Of a DNA stretch of 6,310 bases, positions 1 to 6,284 are shown in pieces. The stretch's first letter is position 1; each line of letters begins with the position of its first letter. The notes below the pieces were generated by a model. That model had not been told where the DNA came from. It saw only the letters and a list, made by a program, of their open reading frames with translations, and did no database searches. Both the position numbers and the translations under genes were made by a program. Source of the DNA: Lentihominibacter excrementipullorum (GTDB taxonomy: Bacteria > Bacillota > Clostridia > Peptostreptococcales > Anaerovoracaceae). Location: assembly GCA_018713975.1 (NCBI GenBank), contig DVOB01000069.1, positions 1 to 6,310 of the forward strand, read 5' to 3'.

Positions 1-1
1 G

Positions 2-340
2 ATGAGCCAGGAAGAGCTGGCCGATAAGATCTATCTGACCCGTTCCACCTACTCGACCTACGAATCGGGCGCCAAACCCCCTGATCTTCAGACCCTGGAC
101 GCTCTCGCGTCGCTCTACGATATCGGCTTCGAAAGCCTCATCAATTACGACTTGTCCAAAGGCCTGATAGGGAAAATATATTTTGACGCGGAAAGCCGCC
201 AGATAGCTGAGCTTCTCAACAATTACGAAAGCCTTTCCGTAGCATCGAAAAACGCTATTAAGGAAAGGCTTGATGTCATTCTTGAAAGAGAAGCCATCTT
301 CTATCAGGAAATGGCTTTCCCGAAGAAGCGCAGCGACTGA
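2..340 (+). CDS. XRE-family helix-turn-helix transcriptional regulator, 5' end cut by window edge
   Basis: This is a DNA-binding regulator of the Cro/C1 (XRE) type. The first visible residues (MSQEELADKIYLTRSTYSTY, then ESGAKPPDLQTLDALASLYDI) match helices 2 to 5 of the five-helix domain: the SQEELA segment, the recognition-helix region with the usual Y-E-x-G end, and the P-x-x-x-x-L-x-x-L-A-x-x-Y/F helices. The first helix of the domain is missing, and family members normally carry about 10-20 residues before M-S-Q-E-E-L-A, so the ATG at position 2 is very probably internal and the true start lies before the window. After the domain comes a linker and a predicted helical tail (about residues 64-98, rich in L, E, N and R), a form common in Bacillota regulators and possibly used for dimerisation. 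The stop is TGA at 338-340. Its target and ligand cannot be read from the sequence. It converges with the permease gene, so the two are not an operon. Confidence 0.85.
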   Translation: MSQEELADKIYLTRSTYSTYESGAKPPDLQTLDALASLYDIGFESLINYDLSKGLIGKIYFDAESRQIAELLNNYESLSVASKNAIKERLDVILEREAIFYQEMAFPKKRSD

Positions 341-395
341 CAGCCGCAGCTCCGCTATAGTCGTTCAATGAGCCGGCCGACATCTACGGCAACCT

Positions 396-1343
396 CTACA
401 TGAACAGCAACTCTATCAGATTTATGGAAACAGGCACTGTTACCAGCGACGCTACCGTACTGAGGAACAGGGTCTTGCTGGAAGGGCCCGGATCCTGGCC
501 TTCCTGCTCCGACAGCATGGACACTGTAGCCGCGACAGGAAAGCACGCTCCCAGGACAACGACAGCCTTTATCATCGGATCCAGTGGCAGGAAATACACT
601 ACCCCCACTGTTATCAGCGGCAGCAGTATCAGCTTGACCGCGCTGGCCTCTATTATCACCCGGCTCTTTATTATATCTTTGAAATCGTAACCGGCCAGAC
701 TGGAGCCGATGAATATCATAGCCATCGGCGTCGATATGTTCCCCAGATATACAAGATATTCGTCCACCGCCGCAGGGATGATGCCTCCCAGAAGGCTCAG
801 CACGAAGCCTATGATGAGCGCCAGTATATTGGGGTTTACCATCAGCTTGAGGGCGGCCTTGAAAAACCTGCCCGGGGTCGCTTTTCGCTTGTCCGTGAAA
901 TTTCTCTTTATCAGCTTTATCCCATATGTAAATGTAAACAGATTCATCGCCGCGTTGTGAGCCAACATCAGCAGCAGGCCGAAATCACCAAAGAATATCA
1001 GCGTCACCGGGAACCCCATGAACCCGTCGTTAGGCATTATCATAGCCAATTCCAGGACGTTGGATTCTTCCCGCGGGAATTTTCTCAGCCTGGCATACAG
1101 CCAGCACACAAGGCCGTAAAGGATAAAACACACAAAACTCAGCACAAACGCTATGATAAAAGCTGTCAGCACCTTTCCCGTCGTCTCAAGGCTCCCTATA
1201 TTGTGGACGATAAGACATGGATAGGCAAAATATACGATCAGCTTGTTTATGCTGTGGTTCATTTTGTCATCTATAAAATTTATCTTTCTTAAAAACCATC
1301 CCGTAAAAAGAATGGCGAAAAGCACGAAATACTGCCCGTACAT
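396..1343 (-). CDS. AEC (auxin efflux carrier) family permease
   Basis: This is a 315-residue integral membrane protein of the auxin efflux carrier family, whose bacterial members are secondary transporters, several linked to export or uptake of malate and other organic anions; the substrate here cannot be assigned. About ten hydrophobic segments can be seen, at roughly residues 2-18, 33-52, 58-82, 97-118, 122-143, 169-190, 203-218, 231-251, 257-277 and 291-313, in two halves of five separated by a basic loop (144-160). Family hallmarks are Y-P-C-L-I at 41-45 in the second helix and the N-D-G-F-M-G-F-P segment at 105-112 in the fourth. An upstream in-frame ATG at 1391 would add 16 polar residues but has no ribosome binding site; the ATG at 1343 has AGGAG at 1355-1359, 11 bases away, and gives the normal family start and length. 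The stop is TAG at 396-398. It follows the DUF1846 gene by 140 bases, so it may be transcribed separately. Confidence 0.9.
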   Translation of the reverse strand: MYGQYFVLFAILFTGWFLRKINFIDDKMNHSINKLIVYFAYPCLIVHNIGSLETTGKVLTAFIIAFVLSFVCFILYGLVCWLYARLRKFPREESNVLELAMIMPNDGFMGFPVTLIFFGDFGLLLMLAHNAAMNLFTFTYGIKLIKRNFTDKRKATPGRFFKAALKLMVNPNILALIIGFVLSLLGGIIPAAVDEYLVYLGNISTPMAMIFIGSSLAGYDFKDIIKSRVIIEASAVKLILLPLITVGVVYFLPLDPMIKAVVVLGACFPVAATVSMLSEQEGQDPGPSSKTLFLSTVASLVTVPVSINLIELLFM

Positions 1344-1354
1344 TATGATCGTCG

Positions 1355-1359
1355 CTCCT
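1355..1359 (-). promoter_or_regulatory. Ribosome binding site deciding the permease start
   Basis: AGGAG on the minus strand lies 11 bases before the ATG at 1343. The in-frame ATG at 1391 has nothing similar upstream, so this site favours the shorter, 315-residue protein. Confidence 0.6.
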
Positions 1360-1483
1360 GAAATGTATAGCTTCCCATTGGCCTGCGGCATCGAGCCGTC
1401 AAGTCATCTCGATACACATGCCGCCAGCCGATCCCGTTCCGACCTTCCGGATCGCCGTGAAACGGAGGTCGCTGCCGTGATCA

Positions 1484-3001
1484 TCAGCCGTAATACAAAT
1501 TGTTGGTTATGTATTCCGGATCACTGGTTACATCTATGCCTAACGCCTTCAGCGTCGTCTCGTCTTTATCGCTGAGAATAGCAGTGCAGTGAGCCCTGCA
1601 TCCTCTGAGGCAGACCAGCTTGGAAAGAGCTGCTTCCGCGGCCGGATTGGTAGCCGAAGAGATGGTCAGCGCCGTGAGTATCTCCTCACAGTTAAGGCTG
1701 GTCTTCTCCGACATCAGCACGTTGGTCTTAAGCTCCTGTATGCTCCTGAGTATATTAGGAGATATCAGATGTATCTCATCCGTTATCCCGCTGAGATATT
1801 TTACAGAATTGAGTATGGCCGCAGCGGCGGCGACCATGCGTCTGGAGCTTCTTCCGGTGATTATGGTACCGTCTTCCATTTCCATGGCCATCACTACGAC
1901 ATTGACATATCTTTCATCACAGTTCCTCTTCTTCTCAGCATACTCGCGGGCAGGAAGGACCACCTTCCTGTCCTCCGGAACGAGAGACAGCTCGTCCATC
2001 AGCAGCTTTATACGCTCCAATGTCTCATACTCTATCCTTCCCTTCTTATAATCACACTGAGCTATCAGATGTCTTCTGATGATCTCCTGGCAGGCCGCTT
2101 CCCTGACAACAACATCATCGGTTATGCAAAATCCCACTCTGTTGACGCCCATATCGGTCGGCGATCTGTACTCGGACTCTTCGCCTGTTATCTTTTCTAT
2201 TATCCTCTTCACAACAGGAAAAACTTCCAGATCTCTGTTGTAATTGACAGCCATCTCCCCATAAGCTTCCAAATGGAAAGAATCTATCATATTTACATCC
2301 CTCAGATCAGCCGTAGCCGCTTCGTACGCGATGTTCGCAGGATGCTTGAGCGGTATATTCCAGATCGGGAACGTCTCGAATTTGGCATAGCGGACTTTCT
2401 TTCCCATCCTGTACTCATGGTAAAGCTGTGAGAGACATGTGGCCAGCTTCCCGCTGCCGCCGCCCGGCCCTGTCACCACTGCCAGCGGCTTGGACACCTC
2501 TATGTACGGATTGGCTCCATAACCCTCATCGCTGACGATGGTGTCCACATCGGTAGGATAACCTTTGGTGAACCTGTGGCGATACGTCCTGATGCCTCTG
2601 TTCTCCAGCCTGTTGATGAACTTATCCACCGCCGGAAAACCATCTTCATATCTGGTGACCACGACACTGTTGATCTCCAGGTCATACTTTCTGAACGTAT
2701 CGATAAGTCTCAGCACCTCCAGATCATAAGTTATACCGAAGTCCTGCCTTGTCTTGTTGGTGGTGATATCGCCGGAATAGATACAGATGATGATCTCCAC
2801 CTGGTTCTTCATCTTGTGAAGGAGCTTTATCTTGGCATTCTCATCAAAGCCGGGCAATACTCTCATGGCATGCTTATCCTGCACCAGCTTCCCGCCGAAC
2901 TCCAGATAAAGCCTCTGTCCCGCGCCTTCGCCTATCCTTTCCAGTATATATCTGGACTGTTCCTCGATATATTTTTCCGCGCTGAAACCTACTTGTGACA
3001 T
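1484..3001 (-). CDS. DUF1846 (UPF0371) family protein of unknown function
   Basis: This 505-residue protein matches the DUF1846/UPF0371 family along its whole length; members are about 490-510 residues, soluble, found in Bacillota, Actinomycetota and some other bacteria, and have no established function despite solved structures. Recognisable segments are the N-terminal G-F-S-A-E-K-Y-I-E-E-Q-S (5-16), the I-Y-S-G-D-I region (74-79), G-Y-P-T-D-V-D-T-I-V-S (147-157), and T-G-P-G-G-G-S-G-K-L-A-T-C-L-S-Q-L-Y-H-E at 177-196. The last is glycine-rich and P-loop-like, with Lys185 in the Walker-A-like place, and suggests phosphate or nucleotide binding, which is inference. F-P-I-W-N-I-P-L-K-H-P-A-N (211-223) is another family-like stretch. 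There is no signal peptide or membrane segment, so it should be cytoplasmic. The start is firm: GGGAGG at 3007-3012 lies 5 bases before the ATG. It ends with TGA at 1484-1486 and sits 27 bases behind the miniprotein gene, probably in the hslO transcript. Confidence 0.92.
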   Translation of the reverse strand: MSQVGFSAEKYIEEQSRYILERIGEGAGQRLYLEFGGKLVQDKHAMRVLPGFDENAKIKLLHKMKNQVEIIICIYSGDITTNKTRQDFGITYDLEVLRLIDTFRKYDLEINSVVVTRYEDGFPAVDKFINRLENRGIRTYRHRFTKGYPTDVDTIVSDEGYGANPYIEVSKPLAVVTGPGGGSGKLATCLSQLYHEYRMGKKVRYAKFETFPIWNIPLKHPANIAYEAATADLRDVNMIDSFHLEAYGEMAVNYNRDLEVFPVVKRIIEKITGEESEYRSPTDMGVNRVGFCITDDVVVREAACQEIIRRHLIAQCDYKKGRIEYETLERIKLLMDELSLVPEDRKVVLPAREYAEKKRNCDERYVNVVVMAMEMEDGTIITGRSSRRMVAAAAAILNSVKYLSGITDEIHLISPNILRSIQELKTNVLMSEKTSLNCEEILTALTISSATNPAAEAALSKLVCLRGCRAHCTAILSDKDETTLKALGIDVTSDPEYITNNLYYG

Positions 3002-3028
3002 TTCTTCCTCCCATTTTCCTCAGTTGCT

Positions 3029-3121
3029 CTACAGATACGCTATGGCACACGTTACCGTCGTCACTACCATAATGACTACTATGGCTAACGTTACCACTCT
3101 GATGGCCTTCTTGCTCATCAT
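3029..3121 (-). CDS. 30-residue single-pass membrane miniprotein, Prli42-like in plan
   Basis: A short gene encodes 30 residues starting M-M-S-K-K-A-I-R and continuing as one unbroken hydrophobic helix rich in V, I, T and A, ending C-A-I-A-Y-L and TAG. The plan is a positively charged cytoplasmic head (two lysines, one arginine in the first eight residues) followed by one membrane span of about 20 residues. The case for a real gene is the near-consensus GGGAGGAG at 3128-3135, 6 bases before the first ATG and 9 before the second (3118), and the position between two genes on the same strand with gaps of 16 and 27 bases. Without it the 136-base space between its neighbours would be unexplained. 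The size, the K-K pair near the N terminus and the single helix resemble Prli42, the Bacillota miniprotein shown in Listeria to anchor the stressosome at the membrane. The match is by plan, not by a searched alignment, and other small membrane families are possible. Either ATG could be the start. Confidence 0.72.
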   Translation of the reverse strand: MMSKKAIRVVTLAIVVIMVVTTVTCAIAYL

Positions 3122-3127
3122 AATTAT

Positions 3128-3135
3128 CTCCTCCC
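3128..3135 (-). promoter_or_regulatory. Very strong ribosome binding site for the miniprotein
   Basis: GGGAGGAG on the minus strand is close to a full anti-16S match and lies 2 bases after the DUF1934 stop codon. Its only sensible use is the ATG at 3121 or 3118, which is the main argument that this short reading frame is translated. Confidence 0.75.
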
Positions 3136-3137
3136 AA

Positions 3138-3563
3138 CTACATCAACGTTATGTTCAGCCTGTTACGGCCTTCCAGCAGACCTTTGAGACTGATGCTGTA
3201 ATCTATGTCTATATGTCCGTCGCCATGTTCCGATAAGGTGTTCTCCAGATCGTTGGTCAGCACCTCCATCTCTATGGCGCCAAAGGGCGTCTCATAAAAC
3301 CCGGTATATCTCTTTCCTTTCTCGAAGCGTATCTCACTGCCCGCTCCCGCGCCTGCGCCAAACCGTTTCATCTGCACTTCACCATCCTTCAGCTTGAGTC
3401 TGGTCTTGCACCCCGGCACGCCCGACAGCTCGCTTTCTTCGTATATCAGATATATAGCCTCACCTCGCTTATAGAGCTTGGCCTCCGTGACGAATTCCAT
3501 GAAATCTTCGCCCGTTTCATCGTTAGCCTGCCGGCCTTTTATCCTTATCATTATCTCTTTCAT
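3138..3563 (-). CDS. DUF1934 family protein (YwiB-like beta-barrel)
   Basis: This 141-residue soluble protein resembles the DUF1934 family, typified by Bacillus subtilis YwiB, with a calycin-like beta-barrel fold and unknown function. Family features visible are an N-terminal strand (M-K-E-I-M-I-R-I-K-G), a segment on a small-molecule or peptide binding style barrel (K-L-Y-K-R-G-E-A-I-Y-L-I-Y-E-E-S-E at about 30-46), the S-G-V-P-G-C-K-T-R-L-K turn (48-58), M-K-R-F-G at about 66-70, and a C-terminal strand pair (I-D-I-D-Y-S-I-S-L, then N-R-L-N-I-T-L). A short G-A-G-A-G-A-G stretch follows the M-K-R-F motif. The frame can be read six codons further upstream to a GTG at 3581 that overlaps the hslO stop, but that GTG has no ribosome binding site. 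AGGAG at 3572-3576 lies 8 bases before the ATG at 3563, so that start is preferred. It follows hslO by 14 bases, which implies translation from the same message. Confidence 0.88.
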   Translation of the reverse strand: MKEIMIRIKGRQANDETGEDFMEFVTEAKLYKRGEAIYLIYEESELSGVPGCKTRLKLKDGEVQMKRFGAGAGAGSEIRFEKGKRYTGFYETPFGAIEMEVLTNDLENTLSEHGDGHIDIDYSISLKGLLEGRNRLNITLM

Positions 3564-3571
3564 CCACTTCA

Positions 3572-3576
3572 CTCCT
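3572..3576 (-). promoter_or_regulatory. Ribosome binding site deciding the DUF1934 start
   Basis: AGGAG on the minus strand starts within 2 bases of the end of hslO and lies 8 bases before the ATG at 3563. It falls inside the longer GTG-initiated frame, which argues against the GTG at 3581. Confidence 0.65.
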
Positions 3577-3577
3577 A

Positions 3578-4492
3578 TCACATATGGTTCAGGATCTCAG
3601 TCAGCTCCTGCCGGCTGAAATCATATTTTTTAAGACAGAAATGACATTGGAGCTCAGCTTTCCCGTCTTCCTCGATTATCTCCCTCATGTCCTCCTTGCC
3701 TATGGTAGCCAACGCCCTTGCCATCCTCTCGCGGCTGCAGTCGCACTCCCATCGGATCTCCCGTTCTTCCAGCGCCTGTAACCGGTATTTCTCAGGCATA
3801 TCAGCGAATATCTCTTCCATCAGCCTGCGAACGATACCCGACTGGGAAAGTCCCGGAGTCTCTTCCATGACCCGACTTATGGAAGTCGTCAACGGCTCCA
3901 TTTTTCCTATCATTTCCTCCAGCGCATCCACGGCGGCCTCTTCAGCCCCCGGAAGCATCTGTATTATCATACCGCCTGCGGCGCCTATGGAAAGGTCGCG
4001 TTCCACCTTTACTCCAAGGGCCACAGATGAATTCTGTTGTTCCGATATATAAAAATATGCTGTCAGATCGTCGGCTATCTCTCCGCTGACCAGAGCGATA
4101 GTCCCCATATAAGGTTCCTTCAGACCCAGATCCTTTATGACTGTCAGTTCTCCTTCTCCCAGCGCGCCTCCCACGTCCAGCTTGCCATTTTCCTTAAGAG
4201 GCAGATCCACGTAAGGATTCGCTATATACCCTTTGACCGTGCCGTCTCCATGGGCGGTCGCCAGTATTTGCCTTGCCTGTCCGTTACCTTTGAAATTGAC
4301 TGTCAGTTTATCCTCATCACTCTTGAGCATTATACCCATCAGACCGGCGGCCGTCAGCACCCTGCCCAGCGCCGCCGACGCCACGGGTGTCGTATCATGT
4401 ATGGAAACGGCTTCCTGTACCAGATCTGTCGTCACCGTGACATACACTCTGTAGGAACCGCTCTTGTCTACTGCGATCATAGCCTTGCTCAT
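3578..4492 (-). CDS. hslO: Hsp33 redox-regulated molecular chaperone
   Basis: Hsp33 is a cytoplasmic holdase switched on by oxidation: under reducing conditions four cysteines hold zinc, and oxidative stress forms disulfides, releases zinc, unfolds the linker and exposes the client-binding surface. The 304-residue product has the normal family length. Its N-terminal domain (about 1-230) includes the G-N-G-Q-A-R-Q-I region (69-76), G-Y-I-A-N-P-Y-V-D-L-P at 88-98, L-G-E-G-E-L-T-V-I-K-D-L-G at 111-123, and A-A-G-G-M-I-I-Q-M-L-P-G at 171-182. The zinc centre is complete: Cys250 and Cys252 form C-x-C, and Cys283 and Cys286 form C-x-x-C, with 30 residues between the pairs. These are the only cysteines in the protein. 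The start has AGGAG at 4503-4507, 10 bases before the ATG. It is the first gene of a minus-strand run and is divergent from htrA. Identification is by clear motif and whole-length recognition. Confidence 0.97.
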   Translation of the reverse strand: MSKAMIAVDKSGSYRVYVTVTTDLVQEAVSIHDTTPVASAALGRVLTAAGLMGIMLKSDEDKLTVNFKGNGQARQILATAHGDGTVKGYIANPYVDLPLKENGKLDVGGALGEGELTVIKDLGLKEPYMGTIALVSGEIADDLTAYFYISEQQNSSVALGVKVERDLSIGAAGGMIIQMLPGAEEAAVDALEEMIGKMEPLTTSISRVMEETPGLSQSGIVRRLMEEIFADMPEKYRLQALEEREIRWECDCSRERMARALATIGKEDMREIIEEDGKAELQCHFCLKKYDFSRQELTEILNHM

Positions 4493-4521
4493 CCTCTGGG
4501 TTCTCCTTCTTATTTCAAATC

Positions 4522-4541
4522 AGCGTGGCTTTTACCACGCT
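4522..4541 (-). promoter_or_regulatory. Perfect 7-bp inverted repeat in the hslO leader
   Basis: AGCGTGG and CCACGCT are exact inverted repeats separated by six bases. Given the -10 proposed at 4553-4558, the repeat would form a stem-loop at the very 5' end of the hslO mRNA, 14 bases before the ribosome binding site. It could protect the message from decay, affect translation, or be a protein operator just below the promoter. It matches neither the CIRCE element nor the CtsR heptamer repeats that control heat-shock genes in Bacillota. It could also be a weak terminator on the plus strand, where an imperfect T-rich stretch follows, but no plus-strand gene ends nearby. Confidence 0.5.
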
Positions 4542-4552
4542 ATTTCGATTTT

Positions 4553-4581
4553 ATCATATTATGTAGGAAATGTTTAATCTT
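4553..4581 (-). promoter_or_regulatory. hslO: Candidate sigma-A type promoter of hslO
   Basis: On the minus strand TATGAT (4558-4553) matches five of six positions of the TATAAT box. At a 17-base spacing the -35 position (4581-4576) reads AAGATT, which is a poor match to TTGACA. The predicted start is about 7 bases below the -10, near 4545, giving a leader of about 55 bases. The weak -35 could mean that an activator is needed or that the true promoter differs. Confidence 0.4.
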
Positions 4582-4588
4582 TTCTACA
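4562..4588. promoter_or_regulatory. Imperfect inverted repeat, possible operator between hslO and htrA
   Basis: TGTAGGAAA (4562-4570) is mirrored by TTTCTACA (4581-4588) around a ten-base centre; eight bases pair, with one extra G in the left arm. It covers the spacer and the -35 position of the proposed hslO promoter and sits about 90 bases before the htrA start, so a dimeric regulator bound here could act on either gene. In an AT-rich region such a repeat can arise by chance. Confidence 0.3.
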
Positions 4589-4665
4589 GATATTCACATA
4601 TTTTCAACACCAAAACCACATAATGAATCCGTATAGTTATATTAACAGAGAAACTACCCTGTAAA

Positions 4666-4672
4666 AGAGGTG
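4666..4672 (+). promoter_or_regulatory. htrA: Ribosome binding site deciding the htrA start
   Basis: AGAGGTG lies 6 bases before the ATG at 4679. The in-frame GTG at 4670 is part of this same site and has no ribosome binding site of its own at a suitable distance, so the ATG is the preferred start. No convincing -35/-10 pair was found for htrA; TATAGT (4632-4637) and TATATT (4638-4643) are possible -10 boxes without good partners. Confidence 0.65.
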
Positions 4673-4678
4673 AAATAT

Positions 4679-6232
4679 ATGAAAGATTACAGAGATAGCA
4701 ATAATAACAGCTATGAAAACGAAACTACCAACTATGAACCAAACTTCATCATGAAAGAGCCTGACCCGGAGACAACGACCGGCTCCACTGCGGAAAGCTC
4801 TGCCAGCGGACAGGAGACTTCGGCGGCCGGCCAACATGAGAGCGCCGGGACTTACCAGCACGGACCGCATCATACAGGCAGCTTCAGAGATCCACGGGAA
4901 AATTTCAGGAGCCGCAGCACATACGGCAGCGCTGATGATACTGCCGATGCCAGTACTACAGCCGCGGACAATACAGGCAACTTCAGCGACAACGGCACAG
5001 CCTGTGATCCGCAGGCCGCCTCAGAGTACGACGCCATGAAAGGTGCCTCCGCTTCGTGGGACAACCATAATGGTCTGGGCAAGATACATGGCAAAAAAAG
5101 GGAATCAAAACCCATATCTCTTACGAGAAGATCCCTGGCTTTGATAATAGCACTCTGCGTATTTCTGTCAGCAGGCTTTGGCATAGGCGGCGCCGCGCTG
5201 GGCAATCACTTGTCTGACGGAGGATCTTCTTCCAGCAGTTCCGGCAGTGTCAGTGGCGCCGGGTATACCCTTGAAGACACCACCGGCAGCGACCTTACAG
5301 TTCAGGAGATCACCGCCAAGGCAAAGCCAAGCGTAGTGGAGATCAAGACGGAAAGCGTATCCTCCGATTCATGGATGCAGCAGTACGTCACTGAGGGCGC
5401 GGGAAGCGGGGTCGTAATAACAAACGACGGTTACATCGTGACCAATAATCACGTCATCGAAGGAGCCAACAAAATAATGGTGACTACCGCTGACGAAAAA
5501 GAATACGAAGCGCAGCTCGTCGGTACTGATTCCATCACCGATGTAGCCGTCCTCAAAATAGATGCCAGCGACCTGACTCCTGCCACATACGGCAACAGCG
5601 ACCAGCTGGCGGTAGGCGACCTGGCGGTAGCCATAGGGAACCCTCTGGGTGAACTGGGAGGCACAGTCACCGCCGGGATAATAAGTGCCCTCGACAGGGA
5701 GATAGCCATAGATGGGAAGACCATGACATTGCTGCAAACTGACAGCTCCATAAATCCGGGTAACTCCGGCGGCGGGCTCTTCAACGGGGATGGACAGCTG
5801 ATCGGTATCGTCGTTGCCAAATCTTCAGGCTCCGACGTAGAAGGACTTGGATTCGCCATCCCTATCAACACAGCTGCCGACGCGGCTCAGCAGATAATGG
5901 ATCAGGGCTATGTCAGCGGCCAGCCGTCCACCGGTATGTCATATACCGAATCCTCCGGCCAGAACAGCATCGACATGCTATTCAACAGCACCCAGAGCAC
6001 GACCAGCGTCTACATCGCGTCAGTTGACGGAGAAAACGCCAAGGCTGCCGGATTCCAGGTGGGCGACAGAGTCTACGCTGTCGACGATACGGAGATAACA
6101 TCCTTCAACGATCTTTCCTCCATCGTGACAGCCCATGAGGTAGGCGACACTCTGACATACACCATAGTCAGGGACGGTCAGTCCATGGATATCAGCTTCC
6201 AGCTGGAGGAAAGGACAGGGGAATCGAACTAG
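4679..6232 (+). CDS. htrA: HtrA/DegP-like membrane-anchored serine protease with one PDZ domain
   Basis: This is a 517-residue S1C-family protease/chaperone that degrades or refolds misfolded proteins outside the membrane. Domain order: a hydrophilic N-terminal region (1-149) rich in N, S, T, G and A, cytoplasmic by topology; a basic stop (K-K-R-E-S-K, then T-R-R) and one membrane anchor at about 152-175; a Gly/Ser linker (180-195, six serines in a row); a trypsin-like domain (about 208-405); and a C-terminal PDZ domain (about 418-512). The catalytic triad is complete: His258 in T-N-N-H-V-I, Asp288 in S-I-T-D-V-A-V-L-K-I, and Ser363 in P-G-N-S-G-G. G-L-G-F-A-I-P at 389-395 is another family hallmark. 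The PDZ shows A-A-G-F-Q-V-G-D-R-V at about 456-465. The long cytoplasmic head is the main departure from textbook members. It is divergent from hslO, consistent with control by an envelope stress system, although no known operator is recognisable. Confidence 0.96.
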   Translation: MKDYRDSNNNSYENETTNYEPNFIMKEPDPETTTGSTAESSASGQETSAAGQHESAGTYQHGPHHTGSFRDPRENFRSRSTYGSADDTADASTTAADNTGNFSDNGTACDPQAASEYDAMKGASASWDNHNGLGKIHGKKRESKPISLTRRSLALIIALCVFLSAGFGIGGAALGNHLSDGGSSSSSSGSVSGAGYTLEDTTGSDLTVQEITAKAKPSVVEIKTESVSSDSWMQQYVTEGAGSGVVITNDGYIVTNNHVIEGANKIMVTTADEKEYEAQLVGTDSITDVAVLKIDASDLTPATYGNSDQLAVGDLAVAIGNPLGELGGTVTAGIISALDREIAIDGKTMTLLQTDSSINPGNSGGGLFNGDGQLIGIVVAKSSGSDVEGLGFAIPINTAADAAQQIMDQGYVSGQPSTGMSYTESSGQNSIDMLFNSTQSTTSVYIASVDGENAKAAGFQVGDRVYAVDDTEITSFNDLSSIVTAHEVGDTLTYTIVRDGQSMDISFQLEERTGESN

Positions 6233-6268
6233 CTGTCCGGCGGTACCGATTCCGGAATAAAAAGCAAT

Positions 6269-6284
6269 GCCGCGATACAGCGGC
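6269..6284 (+). terminator. Weak candidate stem-loop after htrA
   Basis: GCCGC and GCGGC pair around a six-base loop, 36 bases after the htrA stop, and an A-run (6259-6263) precedes the stem. The following bases (cttatata) are only partly T-rich, so this is a poor intrinsic terminator; an A-run before the stem would suit a minus-strand terminator slightly better. No gene is recognised in 6233-6310. Confidence 0.25.

Noticed and set aside
341..395. Terminator in the convergent gap between the XRE regulator and the permease
   Set aside because: Only a four-base GCCG/CGGC pairing was found and no T-run on either strand.
1364..1369. TATACA on the minus strand as a -10 box for the permease
   Set aside because: It lies so close to the AGGAG site that the message would start inside the ribosome binding site, and no -35 stands at a good distance; the nearest TTGAC-like sequence is 27 bases away.
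1344..1391. Longer start for the permease at the ATG at 1391
   Set aside because: No ribosome binding site precedes it and the 16 extra residues are polar and atypical; the ATG at 1343 has AGGAG and fits the family.
1589..2431. Long plus-strand open frame of 280 codons opposite the DUF1846 gene
   Set aside because: It is antisense to a clearly recognised conserved protein, has unordered composition with no domain I can see, and is explained by codon bias of the real gene.
3564..3581. GTG start for the DUF1934 protein overlapping the hslO stop
   Set aside because: No ribosome binding site lies before it, and the real one (3572-3576) would fall within the coding sequence; the start at 3563 also gives the usual family N terminus.
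4670..4678. GTG start for HtrA at 4670
   Set aside because: The GTG is itself part of the AGAGGTG ribosome binding site of the ATG at 4679.
4637..4873. Minus-strand open frame of 78 codons opposite the htrA start
   Set aside because: It lies across the control region and the start of htrA in antisense, has no ribosome binding site of note and resembles no family; treated as a shadow frame.
6236..6256. TCCGG/CCGGA stem as the htrA terminator
   Set aside because: Five base pairs with an eleven-base loop, followed by A rather than T on the plus strand.
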